The notes below the pieces were generated by a model. It saw only the letters and a list, made by a program, of their open reading frames with translations. It was not told the origin of the DNA and did no database searches. Both the position numbers and the translations under genes were made by a program. A DNA stretch of 64,000 nucleotides from Lingula anatina (taxonomy: Eukaryota > Brachiopoda > Lingulata > Lingulida > Lingulidae), in assembly GCF_001039355.2 (NCBI RefSeq), contig NW_019775413.1:1107619-1171618 (forward strand), written 5' to 3'. Each line of letters starts with the position of its first letter. Position 1 is the stretch's first letter. Positions 1 to 12,720 of the stretch are shown here, one piece after another.

Positions 1-38
<38 letters not shown>
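1..38. repeat. (AT)n microsatellite
   Basis: Pure AT dinucleotide run at the left edge of the window, so its full length is unknown. It lies downstream of the last visible exon of gene A and is probably intronic. Confidence 0.95.
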
Positions 39-40
<2 letters not shown>

Positions 41-459
41 CACAATTAAAAGTGAAAAACAAAGAGGTATATTTTCATATCAAATAATGCAAATTTATGA
101 GAGATTGCTATTACTAGTATATGGCGTAAAACGAATTTTGTTGCAAAAAATAAAGAATCCCGGGTCAATCATGAACATATACGATGTCAAAAGATAGCTA
201 TAACTCCATTCAGGAGGTTTATCAAAAGAAACAGTTATAAAGCATTAAATCGTTTACATTTAATGCTTTAGATTAAATAAAAATAATGAAACTATAAAAT
301 CAAAAGTTCGACATGCAGCCGTGATATTACAAAAAAATTATAAAACCCATTTAATACAGCGAACCTTGACACTTAAAGGAAATTTCCACTTCGTAACTAA
401 GCTTTGAAAAAAAAAAAGCTAAACTACACGTTAATATGTTAGGTAAATGCAAATATCAC

Positions 460-665
460 CTCATGGTAGCCGACCGCGTCATTACAGCCACAATTGCTTG
501 CATTAGTGCATTGTCCGTCGCTTTCAATTAAATTGCCGTTACAGCTACAGCCTTCCATGTCGGTTACTGGGCATTCCTGTTGGTCAATGGATGAGCAAGA
601 TGCCTGGCATGCGTAATCACTGTCTTGGTATGTCTCGCTGGAATCACACACAAGCCCCACGTCCT
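460..665 (-). CDS. Gene A exon 6: TIL domain
   Basis: Encodes CDSSETYQDSDYACQASC, ECPVTDMEGCSCNGNLI and NASNCGCNDAVGYHEV, the ten-cysteine trypsin-inhibitor-like fold that normally follows C8. Phase-1 entry; phase-0 exit at GAG|GTGATA. The gene continues left, but I found no confident further exon in 1-459. Confidence 0.85.
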
Positions 666-3600
666 CTGTCAAAGGCAAATAATGTAAATAGGAATGAAAT
701 GGGAATTATTGTTTTACTACATCTTAAAGTAGATCAAAATATATTGATCATATACGGCATATTTCGCAAAAAATGATATATTATGAACTATTAATTGAAA
801 CCAATGCTGCAGGCCCTATAATTTACAAATATAGGCCTATTGATGTCTTTAAATTCTTGAATTAATCAAATGAATTCACTTTTCAAATATGACTTAAATA
901 TTCAGTATAAGCAACTCGGCAGGACATGTCAATACAATTAGATGCAAACGATGAAAATATAGCGTACCACAGTTGGTGAGCGATCTCCAATACTCGATGT
1001 TAGTGCCGTCGTCTGCACAGGCCTTTCTTAATGCTCCAAGAATGCCGCATGCCACTTCATTTCTGTCGGCCGCGTCTGCATGGCAGACATCAGATATACA
1101 AATTGCTTTGTACTGGCCGATAATGGCAGGTGAACATCCTATCATCAGATCTGCTTTGGCACATTTCGCTTCTGCATCCTGCTGAGCTGCTGCTTCACAA
1201 GCGGCAAGACCGCTACCCGTGTCGGCGACGCAACTTTAAAATGAGAAGAGCAACAGATTCAAAAGTTGTTGGCCTCTTTGCAACCCCACAAATGAAAATA
1301 TGTGCACTATTTGTTTGGGCCTTTATTATTTATGCTATAACATTACGTAATTTTAATTGATTCAACTAATGCTATATAATAACTTAACAATATTCTTTAA
1401 CTAGAGGGACCTTTCAATAAAAGTGGCCGTCACCGCCCAAATTTCGAACACCATATTTGTGTTTGTCCTTTACGTAAAATGCTGTAATTGGGATATGCAT
1501 TTTATGTTTTTTTAAGTAAGCCATACTGTAATTATTTGGCTCACGTTTCGTCTACACGTTTTTATGAATTCAACAGTTGTTAACTCCGCTAAATAAGCGT
1601 TCATTTGTATATGAGCAAAATAACTTCACCACACTTATTTTGATGAATTTTTCGGGATAAGTTTTCAGGAGGGAAAACACAATTACAATTTTGACTGAAT
1701 CCGGATGTCGAAATACTTTTTAAAAATAATCCATTATTGAAATTGTTTGCATTATGCCTTGGCTGATATCTGCGCTCTAAAACTCAGTGTGCTTTTTTAA
1801 TTACATTTCTTTTCATGTCTTGGTTCTGTATGTGTGAGTGTTTTCTAGCCTAAGAGTGCATTCCCAGAGATTTAGATCGATCCATCTAGATCGACCTAAC
1901 TCCCTGGGGGTTCACTCTAAATTGCAGTCAGCCGAGCGCGCAACGACAGTTAATTACCCCCTTACAGCTTTTAGTAGGCGGGACAGACGCTTAAGCCGGC
2001 TTAGCTGACAGTAATCTAGTGAGACTCCCCACAGGAATAGATCGATCTAAAATCTGTAGGAATGGGGTCTTAGATACAATGTATACGTACTCAGCTGGAC
2101 CGCCCACTTTCCAACTGTTCCCGATGGCGGCATCTCTCTGTGGTTTTGGCAGCGCCGGATCCGGAAGCTGGCCATCGCTCATGACAACCGGTAGGGCGTG
2201 CACACTGCACTTTCCGCACAATCCGCAGGTCTTCTCGTAGTAGCTTGGTGGTAGTTCGATTTCTCCGAAATTATCACCGTCGTACCTGATTTTCACCATT
2301 GTGCTGGTGATTACTTGAATGTCATTATTGGCCAAACGGACAATATAGATGTGATCTGAGCCCACAGTAACAAAGTGCGGCAGGGAGTTGATGAGAACGC
2401 CATCTACCTGTCAACAGTCCATAATTTTCAGTTAATGAAATGTGTACAAAAAGCATAGCTCCTGGTACGGTCAATATCGATTTCTTAATGGTGTATAAAA
2501 TGTATAAAAAGTATAAAAAAGTGCAATTTTGAGAATGAAATATGAAAATATCTCCTTTAAGTCCTACGATGTGTTATTTTACAATTGTGTCATTTTGTTG
2601 TTGTACGGATTACTACATACACAGTTGTTGAAGTTATTTCATGATGCAATGTTTGTAGTGTTTTCAACGGCCACATTACTTAATGGTATCTTAATATTCT
2701 CACACATAAGAAAGGCAATCTTGCTTTATCAAATCAATAGATATTCCATAAAAAGGCTATGAATTTTGCCATGCAGCACTTACCGTCACTACACCGGGAT
2801 AAGAAAGGCGAATTAGTTTTCCAAATATGAACATCTCGATGTATTTGGTTCTGACTGCATTCACCACGTATTGGTTCTCGGAATCGATCCAGAAGTTGAG
2901 GTCATCGCAGTTGCCGGTGAGCTTGTATCGGCAGGTTCCGTAGAAACCGAGGACTTCCTCGCCTCCAAAAGCTCTGTAGTATTTGTTACCAACTATACTA
3001 CATAAGCAGGCCGCTGGAAACAGATATTTCGTTATCATCTGATATATATTGAAACTAGCAATGTTTTTACTTACAGGAGTCCGATCGTATAGTAATACCA
3101 GTATGAGCGAATCATACCATTATAATGTTAAGTATTCTGATGGGGATTTTTGCGTGTAGTCTGTTGATAATGTTAGATATTCAACTTAACACTTTCTACA
3201 CTAAATTAAAGCTATATCTTACAAAGCAAAAATAATTGAGGAAGGTCACGGAAATGACTGCAACCCTTGTAAGGTTAAGTTTTAATTTAGTGTAGTGTGT
3301 GAAAAGTTTTATCTAATAACATTATTATGTCAAGAAGTTTACATGAAGACCTGGTCCCAGACATTTATCTTTGTTAGATTTATGTATCTGTGATCTTTTA
3401 ATTTGATTTATTTGATTCGATTAAAAAATTGGTAATATAGTAGACATAGGGCCCGCAATATATACTCACGTTGGTCACAAAGGGGACCACTGAAACCAGG
3501 GTTACACACGCATATTGTTCCTAATCCTGTCTGTCGACATTCTCCGTTCACGCATGTTTCACTTCCAAAACAGTCCACAGTATTTCGTTTTTGTCGAGCT

Positions 3601-5356
3601 ATGTGTCTTGCAGAGGTACTAGCAATTACTGCCAGTACTAGTAGAGCCAACCAAGTACCCATGTTCTGAAATAAAACCATTGTGAAGTTACATTTGGTTT
3701 ACCCTCTGAAATTGTTTATTTGACATATGTTTATGGTGATCATTGGCATGCTGTGCTTGCAGATGATTACTACAAGAGGCACCGAACTACGATTTTTTTT
3801 TTTTGGGGGGGGGGCGGGGGGGGGGGGTTGACAAATCGATGCAAAGTTATCTGACTCAAACGTAGAACTAAGTTTCTATAGCAAATAACAAGTAATTTAA
3901 CTCCGGGTACGTTATACATGCACGTATTTCAATTTGTGCGTAAAATTGATCATCTTATTAAAATGTCGTATATAAATGAGTAAATATCATGCAGGAAATA
4001 TAACATAATTCATATATTTATATCTCATCCCTACGTAAACGAAGATGAGAAGAGTAGATGCAATGAAAATGGTTTAAATATCATTTTACTGGAGGATGGT
4101 CTTGTCACACGTGTAGTCTACTTAGTGTCTAATATCAACATTTAACCACTGGTTTAATTTCATGCAGGTAGCAGATGATTAAGTAACCATGAAGTGGTTG
4201 AAATTTTATCAAGGCATTCAAAATTGGAAGAATGGCCCAGCCCCGGTAAAGCATTGTTCTTGTGACGCATAATATTATTTCTAATGAAAGGGAAACCATC
4301 TTAATATTTAAAATTATTCTTTGGTTCTTAGCAACATACCGAGTTAGTATGGAATGCCCCAAGTGGTAACAATTTGAGTGCTCTTATTTAATTTACGCTC
4401 ATATTAATGTGCTATTCATCTTACCGGCATTGACATCAGACTAATAAATCACTGATATATAATAGAGACACTCAAACTTATAATGGCTGACCTAACGTCC
4501 CATAATTCGCAGTGACATTTTTCATACATATCAAACCGCCTTTATTTCAATTTTGATTGCACGCACACATATGTATTCTCAGTTCGTCTTTAAGATTGAA
4601 TTATGGCATCTCCTTAAGCACCGTTGTCACAGAGATATTGACTCATCAAAAGACAATGTGGACGGGCTTAGGATTTTGGGCTTAACCTTATAATTTGACA
4701 AATGAGTTTGGTTGATTGCCAATAAATAAAGACTATAGTTAAGCATATTTGAACACAATTTACCTTTAAGATTAAGGACAATTTTCTACTTTTTAGTATA
4801 AGTAATTTAATTATATATGCAATTTAGATTGATAATTACTTCATAATATTTTAGTTTAACTTTGGTTCCATGATTGCAGCGTTAAAATGAATTATCATTA
4901 TTATCATTATATTGGATTTCACTTATTTTAGAATTTTGATCACTCTAACTATTTAATTTTAACGTAAAATTACAACAAATGAGTGAGTAACTGCACCCAC
5001 TTTTAAAACAAAGCCTTCTTTCAAAAAGCCACAAAGCGAAAGTATTTCAACGCATTTAGATTATTTATCATTTATCACGTACACATGAAAAGTGAACAAA
5101 GCATTTAATTAAACTGGACTCCTATGAATTTTTGCAATGGCTTTCTGCGTTTTTCATCTATCTTTTCCACAAAAATTGTTGTTACGATCAATTATTCACC
5201 AATACTTTTCATTGGGGTATATTTGCTTAGAAAAGAATAAAAGAAAAGAACTTAGTGTGACTATAAGGCCTCACTAAGTGCACCGCTATATTAAATATGA
5301 AAAAAGTTAACTTACCGAACAGACGGTTTTTCCTGTGGTTCAGGCCCTCTGTCTGT
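460..5356 (-). CDS. Gene A: secreted EGF-VWD-C8-TIL protein (5' part)
   Basis: Minus-strand gene read from five coding exons (3665-3470, 3013-2784, 2407-2091, 1233-968, 665-460) plus a non-coding first exon. Exon phases join without conflict (1, 0, 2, 1, 0), giving about 404 residues from the ATG at 3662-3660. Order: signal peptide, basic R-Q-K-R furin-like site, one EGF domain, one VWD domain, a C8 cysteine-rich domain, then a TIL domain. VWD-C8-TIL is the repeating unit of von Willebrand factor, gel-forming mucins, zonadhesin and IgGFc-binding protein. The reading frame is still open at the last donor (460), so more modules probably lie to the left of the window. The product should be secreted and disulfide-rich; whether it multimerises is inference. 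I cannot assign an orthologue, because this N-terminal EGF-VWD order occurs in several invertebrate matrix proteins. Confidence 0.85.
968..1233 (-). CDS. Gene A exon 5: C8 domain
   Basis: Joins exon 4 in phase 2 and encodes about 89 residues with regularly spaced cysteines (CVAD, AACEAAA, AKCAKAD, IGCSP, AICISDVC, ACGILGALRKAC, NCG). This matches the C8 module that follows VWD in VWF- and zonadhesin-type proteins. It ends at a GTACGC donor in phase 1. Confidence 0.85.
2091..2407 (-). CDS. Gene A exon 4: second half of VWD domain
   Basis: Phase-0 continuation starting VDGVLINSLPHFVTVG. Contains a CGLCG motif like the CxxC motif in VWF and mucin D domains, then DAAIGNSWKV, the usual end of a VWD domain. 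The acidic calcium loop that normally follows GLCG (NYNGxxxDD-like) is replaced by KCSVHALPVVMSDG. The donor is GTACGT at 2090. Confidence 0.85.
2784..3013 (-). CDS. Gene A exon 3: first half of VWD domain
   Basis: Joins exon 2 in phase 1 and encodes ACLCSIVGNKYYRAFGGEE, then FYGTCRYKLTGNC, the opening strands of a VWD domain. The usual GDPHYxTFDG signature is degenerate here (GNKYYRAFGG). The donor ACG|GTAAGT is phase 0. Confidence 0.85.
3470..3665 (-). CDS. Gene A exon 2: signal peptide, furin-like site, EGF
   Basis: Translation begins at 3662 with MGTWLALLVLAVIASTSA, a typical signal peptide. A short propeptide ending in the basic site RQKR follows, then an EGF-like domain with six cysteines (C-x4-C pattern ending CVCNPGFSGPLCDQ). 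The acceptor is three bases before the ATG and the donor is C|GTGAGT at 3469. RQKR suggests furin-type cleavage, which would leave the EGF domain at the mature N-terminus; that is inference. Confidence 0.85.
3793..3827. repeat. T12-G22 homopolymer tract
   Basis: Twelve T followed by 22 G interrupted by one C, in the 5' UTR intron of gene A. It could form a G-quadruplex; length errors are likely in such tracts. Confidence 0.9.
5316..5356 (-). other. Gene A exon 1 (5' UTR, predicted)
   Basis: Short stretch between the inferred start site and the donor CG|GTAAGT. It has no ATG on the minus strand. The next acceptor (TTATTTCAG, ending at 3666) lies three bases before the initiator ATG, so the first intron (3666-5315) sits entirely in the 5' UTR. 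The 5' boundary is approximate. Confidence 0.5.
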
Positions 5357-5376
5357 GATCATTTAATTACTGGACA

Positions 5377-5385
5377 CTTTATATA
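5377..5385 (-). promoter_or_regulatory. TATA box of gene A
   Basis: On the minus strand the sequence reads TATATAAAG, followed 60-70 bases later by a consensus splice donor (GTAAGT at 5315-5310). A start site about 30 bases downstream, near 5350-5356, would give a short non-coding first exon. The start site is inferred from spacing only. Confidence 0.6.
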
Positions 5386-5399
5386 CCCCCGTATTTAAA

Positions 5400-8300
5400 A
5401 TTCATGCATCTGTATTCCTCATCGCGTCAGTGCATACGTTATTGAATTAAATCATACATTGCTTGGGAACCGAACCTTTGGGACTGGGTAGGCAACCTAT
5501 GCGGTTTCCATGGGTGGAAAAGAGTGAAACATAACAATGACTAATTAAACACTGTTTACAAAGGTGAGGTTTTATTGGACTCTAAGCAGTCAAGTACCAA
5601 CACCGCCCAGTAGGACAATGCAACCCTTCTTCCTTATGCTTTTTATATGTAAACTTTGATCATGGCCTAATACGGCTATTAACATGCAATGTATTTCGAT
5701 CGTATTAAATCAATTTGTGAGAATGCAGTGGAAAAGACTATATTTTAAGTTGACGTTGCATTGGATGTGGCTATACCATTAAATTTGTGTTTAGACATTA
5801 AATAACACACAGTGAGTACATTAATTTCAGAAATCTAAACCGCACACTCTCCACGTATATGGCAGCGCTATTTTTGATACTAAAACAAATTTACAAACAC
5901 ACATTATCATTTGCATCAATTTTGCAATTTGGCTCGAACCCTCAACCCTTGATGGAGTCCAGAGAGAGATTTTTTCACAAAATATTCACAGATATTTCTC
6001 TGGCTTATCCCGCACACATTTCTCCCACATACTCAATTTTGCGCAGAATTGACGTCAGCACTCAGCTGACCTATGATACAGACCAAACTGTTGGACATTA
6101 CGTCAGCATCTAATTATTTCAAAGGTAAATGCACTTTTAGCATATTATCATTTGAGGATATCCAACATGAAAGTATGGAATGTAGGCAAAAACTGTTCTT
6201 TTTTACTGCTGAAAGCTTACAAAATGTATCATCGTGAAACAATGTGCCAGTAATTAACCAAAGGAAAGAAAAGACCATTAAACTGACCCGGAAAAGGATA
6301 TGTGAAAAAAATACCAATATTCATAATTGGGGGAATAATACCACGTCGGCAATGACTGGAGCTTTTGTCACCAAGTAAAAACTCGAGTTTTTCATTGGTA
6401 TTACTAGTTTAATTAGCAGAGAGAAGCTCCGGTTAAAGAGTCTTGGAATAATTTCTAATCCCTTTCCCTGCATAGTCTTTTTTAACATTATGCGGTGTAA
6501 ATACATCGTCCACTAAAATTGCACCTAACATGAATATATTAATTATGTATATGGGTAATATAATCAAAAGTTTTGTCCGCAATGGCACATATGCAAACAA
6601 GCTCCACTGACGCAAATACCATAACTTATACTGTCACTGACAGCCGATAAATGTGAGTGCTTGTAAAAGGACCACTGGCCGTTGAACTTAGAAAAAACTT
6701 AAAGGGATAATAACTTTTCGTCTGAGATCTATATTTCACAATAGAAATATTGTAAACAACTCAAATAAATATAATATATTCTGTTTTACCACAAAAGCGG
6801 CAGTTATGGCTATTATTCTGATATCTGAGCTTGTCATCGGACCACGTGATCTCCATAGATGGCAATACTCTGTAATTATCTCTTAAGAGATTACTAAAAA
6901 GTAAGAAAAAAACTAGGGACTAACTTTGAATGTAGAAATTGATTCATTAACCATTGGTAAATATGAAAAAATTGTTATTTACTCCAGGAAAATTCCTTTT
7001 TTTTTGGCCAAAACAAAAAGTTATTACCCCTTTAAAACATTACACGTTTATTGAATTTGGGAGCACATACGCCATTTCTAATTTTTACATTATAGTTACA
7101 ATCAGTATTTTTTTAGAAAATAATTACTTGGCTCATATTCAGCTTAATAGCCTTATTTTCTCTTAGGTTTTTGTCATTTTAATTCAATTTAAATTAATAA
7201 ATTTAATTAAACTGAATTAATGCATTGACAATGTTTTGACACAAATATTAGATTAACAAATTATCCAGGCGTCCTCACTGGTGTTTTAATTATAATCAAC
7301 AATTATTCTGTCAGAGTTTTAAATAAAAAAGAACTAACAAGGAACATTATTTTGAAAGGCAATTTTTATCTTCGCACGACTTTATTTTGCACAATGTACA
7401 TGGTCTTCAACAGCCAAGTGATTTCTTGTATTTTTTCCTTTTTTCACTTCCCGTAAAGAATTTTGACTTAGGACTTTATTTATGAATGATTTAACATGTC
7501 TCTTGGATTAAAACACAGTTTACGTGCAAAGAGAGGGAGAGGATCCCGTAAGCAGCCCCTTAAATATTGTATTGACAGAGGGCCCTTCCTCCCACTACAT
7601 GTTACATGTATACAGCCATGAATTTATACATGTACAGGAATATTCTGGCAAACCCAACAAAGCAGACGTAGGATTCCGGTGGTTCCCATCACATCTGCCA
7701 CTGGGTACAGACAGTGTCTCACTTTATGTGACCACACAAAAGTTCCGTACTGCATAAACACAATGGCTTTCCCCACCTCTTCTCTTTTTGTGCCCATCTC
7801 TTCCTTCTCGAATACTGAGTGTTAAGGGTGTGAATAATTGAATCCACTCTCAAATGAGGATGAATGGTGAAGAAGGGATGTCACCTTGGCGAAGCAATGG
7901 GAATACATAGGAAATTTTCAAATTCTTATTTATAATACATTTTGGACGTGCCTGAACTATGTGTTGCTTTTTTGCACTGCACGTTCATTTCAGCGCATCC
8001 CGATCTCTCCCACTCATAGTCATATATGTACAATGTATATGCAAATCCGAGCAAACAGGCACATGAAATTATAGATAAGTCAGTGTTTTCTTGATTTCGT
8101 GGATTTATGGACAGTAAAATGCCGTGTGCCGTGTGCGTTTCTCACCTAAAAAAATACATTAAACTGGAATCAAATAGTAGTTTCGCACACTGTTGCACTT
8201 TATCTCTTTTTCAAGACTCGGCCTGTAATGCATATGGGATATATTGGCCATTAATAACACACGTGGTGTGGCATAATGGATATTGATATGGGGCGGTGCC

Positions 8301-10900
8301 TTGAATTCATTTAAAAAAGTTATACATATTTCAAAGATACCGCCCTGATTATTATTCAAGTTGGTTAAAAGATGCCATAGAAAACGCTCTCACGTTTTAC
8401 AACATTTTGTCTTAAAGTGTCATTGCCGAATGTTTACTGTATATATTGTCCGTTTAGACATACGATGTTCATGTAAAAGAACATCAATTATTGATATTAA
8501 CTTTATTTCAAACTGTCACAGGTGTTAACATTATAATTAAATTTGCATTTGTTAAAATGTTCATTTACCTTTTAACAAACAAAATAAATTCAAATTTAAA
8601 TTCAATTAAATGTGCTGTTTATTACCTTTTATTTTGTGATATGTCCGTTAAGTAGTGTGATTATTAGGTGACATGAATGTAAAGTAGAATGCTTTACTGT
8701 GGTGAAGCATTTAAACCGTGGTTGAGCGGCATAGAACATTTAAAAAGTCGACGGAAATCCCGAGTCCATTTTGACAATCATTTTAAAGATATTTCTTACA
8801 GGGGAATGAAAGGGGAAACCGCGGAAAATTTCAGTGGGACGCGTTCAATTCAGCCCGTTTCTCTTGTTAGGGTTTCACGTATGGCTAGTGACTCATGCGA
8901 AGACACACACCTTAAAAAACGATTTAAACCCCTTATATTATTTTTTCTGCTCCGTACCAGATGTTGGTATTTCCATCGGAGCTTAGGCAGATGGTCGCTG
9001 GTAATAATGGCTGGTCAGTCATTTTAAACAAAATCAACTAGACCTTTTTAAATTACATTGAAGGTCGAATCCAGTGAAGTACTAGAAAATTGCTTATTTC
9101 CGCGGGAAAAATCCATAACTGTGGATTCTCAATGGCAGCGTTTCTTGTCAACCCGTTTTTCGTAAATAATATGGTATCTTTTATAGACTGTATAAAGATG
9201 CAAAGCAATACTTGCGTATCAATTTTTATAAGAATTTTTTCATGATATGCACTAAAGGGCTGCCATTTATGCTACACGCACCAGAGAATACTAAGCTGTA
9301 AAAATATGAAAGACATCTGACACTTGACATGGGTGTCAATCAAGGAAACACTTAATAAGATCAAAAAGATCACATACTCATGAGAGCTAGTAGAATTTAG
9401 GGTGGTGGTTTTACTTTGTGAAGTTTAGGGCGTATAAAGACGAACATCTCAAGTGTAAATTTTCATTCTCTTTTATGACAGAGAACCAATTTAAATTGGC
9501 GATTTCAAAAGATGTGCACTGTCATCAACATTAAAAATGAGTAATAAAAAACACTTGTCCTAGAATAGATTCAGGTTTATGTAATGATACATGTACCCTG
9601 AGTTTGAGGGAAAAATAAGTGATCACAACTTTGAATAACCCTCTCGTACCTTTTTCGGCGGACAGCATCGGTCAGTTGAGAGGTTTTGTCTGTAAGTATC
9701 TCAGGGGGCATGTAACAGATGTCACAATTTATTACGCGACCCGTCTTAACACGAAATAACTCTGCTTATTGTAATACAAAAATGAGGCGGCATTTCAAAT
9801 GTGCTTATCAAATATATCAAACATTACATACATATAAAACATGTGTAACTGTCGTCTTAATTAAATTCGTGTCTTTTTTTAAGGCGCTTTGCATACATTA
9901 TGCACCAGTGAGATGACGCATGTACGTATCCAGAATCGCTGACTCCCAAATTTTCTTTAAAAAAGGGTCAATAAATTCCACACACTTCAGTCATTTTTGG
10001 GTGGACAGGGAATAAAAAAGACAGTGTTGTCGTATCATTTAGGTTGTAGAAATTACACAGGTTTTTTAAATAGCATACTTCAAATATGAGTTTTATTCAA
10101 TAAGTCACCCACTACTTTTGAGGTTGACAGGGGACCATTTAAGAATGAACATGTCTCTAAATGCAATAGTAGAAATAGAAAAGGTTTGTATTGATAACCA
10201 TGATTGTGATAGTGAAGATGGTCGCAGGCAATGTTTGCCTTGGTACCATCTTATCATTCTTGTTCACGTAAGAGAATCTCGTTCTGTGTTGTGGAAGCAC
10301 ATTTTAAATAATTTCAAGTTGTAACTCACTTCATACATTACACGGCATTGCTTTTTTTACCAGGAAAAACACACATCACTTAGAGAAGGACTTAACAAAC
10401 GTTCAAGGTTAAATGGTACGTAATAACTGTGTGTGTATGTGTATATTTAGAAATTTATTGAGGAAGTCACATAGCAAAGCCACCAGCTCCTACTTGACGT
10501 CGGTTTCTATAAAAAACCGTTAACTGTTTGCTTCATTTATTTCATGGGTCGTGAGGGACGTGTGCCTGGCTTTTCTGTCTTTATTTAACAGAATCCAGTG
10601 CAAAATTCATTCCCACATATTGATTATATTTATATACATGTATATTCATTCCTTCAAACTCTCTCAACAAAGAAGGAATCATTTGGTTTGTTTCCTTTGT
10701 ACCAAAGATGTATTTGCCACATGCAAATGGCGTTTATTGGTTTCTTTTTTTTTTTCAAAATTCAACTTTTCATTTCTTCCATTTCTTAACAAATCGAGGT
10801 CCAATATCAATTCCTCACTACAATGGTCTAGAACATAACAATGTGAAAAAGATACATTATACATGAATATAATCGTTCACACCAAGGATAATGTCAGAAA
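5400..10900. other. Gene-free AT-rich intergenic region
   Basis: No ORF here has a recognisable domain, convincing splice sites or coding-like composition; short open frames are what AT-rich DNA gives by chance. A ~32-bp motif at about 5970-6001 (TTTTTTCACAAAATATTCAC and the next bases) recurs at about 56,873 and 59,016, so at least one dispersed repeat is present. Several TACATGTA palindromes occur. Confidence 0.6.
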
Positions 10901-11069
10901 AAAAGTTTAAAAATCGCCATTTTTTGCACAACTTTATTTAGTTGTTCACTTTTTAATGCTTATTTGGTTTTCTAACTTACTTTGCATTTCCTATTTGAAT
11001 TGCTAACTTTTATTCCTACTCGTATCTCAAGCCTAGGCTATTCCTAGGCTGACCTACACTTTTGCCTGA

Positions 11070-11121
11070 TCTAACCTACACCTAACCTACACCTAACCTT
11101 GCCTACACCTAACCTACTCCA
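11070..11121. repeat. Short tandem CCTAACCTACA-like repeat
   Basis: Several imperfect units of CCTAACCTACA or CCTAACCTTGC lie beside the tRNA-like segment of R1. The corresponding place in R2 (about 14,960-15,020) and R3 (about 20,815-20,880) carries the reverse-complement units GTGTAGGTTAG or GTGTAGGTCAG. This is part of the R family structure. Confidence 0.75.
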
Positions 11122-11149
11122 GGTGTCTTCGTGTCCGTCGGTATCGAAG

Positions 11150-11197
11150 AAGGCTTCGAACCACGTGCGCTACCAATTGCGCCACCGACGAGGACAC
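11150..11197 (-). other. tRNA-like Pol III box A/B segment in R1
   Basis: On the minus strand the segment reads TGGCGCAATTGG (11184-11173, a match to box A) followed after only ten bases by GGTTCGAAGCC (11162-11152, close to box B). The anticodon arm that normally separates the boxes is absent, so it cannot be a functional tRNA; it is a tRNA-derived or tRNA-like relic. Confidence 0.55.
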
Positions 11198-12339
11198 GTT
11201 TGTAAATAAATTTCCTGGTGTATTTATCTGTGCTCTTTATCTTGAAATTTAAATATTTCAAACGCGTTAGTGAAAAAAAAAGAAAGTCCAAGGTTGGACT
11301 CGAAGCAGTTTCATTTGGTTTGAATGCTTTTCGCCTTTACCTCCTGCTCCACCGACGCTGTCAAGGTTCCAATCGCGTAGAATGGTAATATTAGCTGCAG
11401 AGATTTCGTATTTTCCTAAATATGAGTCGCTATTTAGATGGTAGAGATACAGAGTGGTCTATTGGTTTTTTTTACGAACGTAAGTGAACACTATGTGGAA
11501 CTGCATCGCCAACTACCTGAACTGAATTCTTAAAACATCATTTACATACACTGATGCTCAAAAGTTAATCAACACTTACTTATTTCTTTATTTGCTCAGC
11601 TGCCCAGCTTTTGAATGAGGCAAAATTTGTACAATAGCTAGACATGTCTCTTGTTCTTACTTTCAACTACTGGACCCTGACTTGTGAGTACTATTCACTG
11701 TTGGACAGAGACGAGTATGCTCTAGGAGTATCATGTGCGAAAAATACATGTTAATATTTTTTGACTGTGTCTGTTTTTCAGTATTTAGATTTTTTTTATG
11801 AAAATGCTTTTTAAAAATAAACATGGGATATGTAAGAGATAAACCATAAAGGTGTAAAAGATTACCACGGCCCACAAGAGCCTTAGTGTCGTGATAGAAA
11901 ATAGAACTATCCACTGATGTGCAATATCAAGAGGTTGAAATATATTAGATAATAGGGCATTTTTCTCCCTCTGTGAAGACATGAAAGAATCTAAAATGTT
12001 CATTTTACCATTTAAGTTTCAATGGAAATACGGAAATCGGTTCGTTTTTAATTTTCATTTTGGAAATGAAAATGATAAGACGGTTGTATACATATACAGA
12101 CAAAAATGCAGCCCTTGAAAGTTTTACTCTACAAGACTCTAGGATTATTCCTGGTTTTGCATGAGATATTAGAGATTAAGTAAGAAAAGTTATCAATAGA
12201 GAATGTATACGGTTATGAAAAAATAATGCGCAATCGCTGTGTGTGGTTCTGTGAAATAGGCTGCTGCCTAGTTACAATGTATATGTGGAAAAGAGATGAA
12301 CTTAAGGTTGGATCATTTCTATTGGCTTTTTGTGAATAG

Positions 12340-12720
12340 ACACTAGAAAACCAAATGAGTATTAAAACAGTGAAAAAAAATATTCTGTGCAAAAAAAAAA
12401 AAAAAAAATAATAATAATAAAATTAAAATTAAAATTACTGACATTTCCATTATGGTGCTTGTAGGTTTAGGTCAACCTAGGAAAAGCCTAGGAGCTAGCT
12501 GGGAGTAGGAAAAATAAGTTGGAAAATCAAAAAGTATCGAAAAATAAGAAAGTAATTCTAATGAAGTGCTGTTAAAAAAATTGTGATTTTTTCCTTTTTT
12601 CCCTGACATTTGAAGTATGGTGCTTGGGTTAATTTTAGTGTTAATTGGCAGGTTATGGTGCAAACTACAGCGTTTTTTTCCCAGGATTTTCAGTATTGTT
12701 GTTTGCGATTGGGATCTGGT
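12340..12720 (+). repeat. Repeat R tail, direct copy
   Basis: Matches about 15,090-15,420 and about 20,930-21,230 in the same orientation, sharing GAAAACCAAAT, ATTATGGTGCTTG and the GGGTTAATTTTAGTGT block. It contains an A18 run and (AAT)n at about 12,392-12,420. Confidence 0.7.

Larger units (their letters stand above)
10905..12335 (-). repeat. Repeat family R, copy R1 (inverted)
   Basis: Reverse complement of about 13,735-15,160. The match includes the tRNA-like segment, the long T- and A-rich blocks, and the GGTTGGATC / AAGGTTGG end. Indels and substitutions are scattered throughout, so it is an old copy. R1 and R2 together form a ~1.4 kb inverted repeat around a ~1.4 kb spacer. Just right of R1 (about 12,340-12,720) the match to about 15,090-15,420 is in direct orientation, so the copy-1 locus looks like the R2 locus with its inner part flipped. 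Confidence 0.8.

Noticed and set aside
1861-1915. TTAGATCGATC...GATCGACCTAA inverted sequence in gene A intron
   Set aside because: Pairing is short and imperfect; not clearly more than chance.
8689-9027. 112-codon open frame
   Set aside because: No family resemblance, no signal or repeat, no splice context; left as non-coding.
11150-11197. Functional tRNA gene
   Set aside because: Boxes A and B are only about ten bases apart, so anticodon stem and loop are missing; called tRNA-like only.
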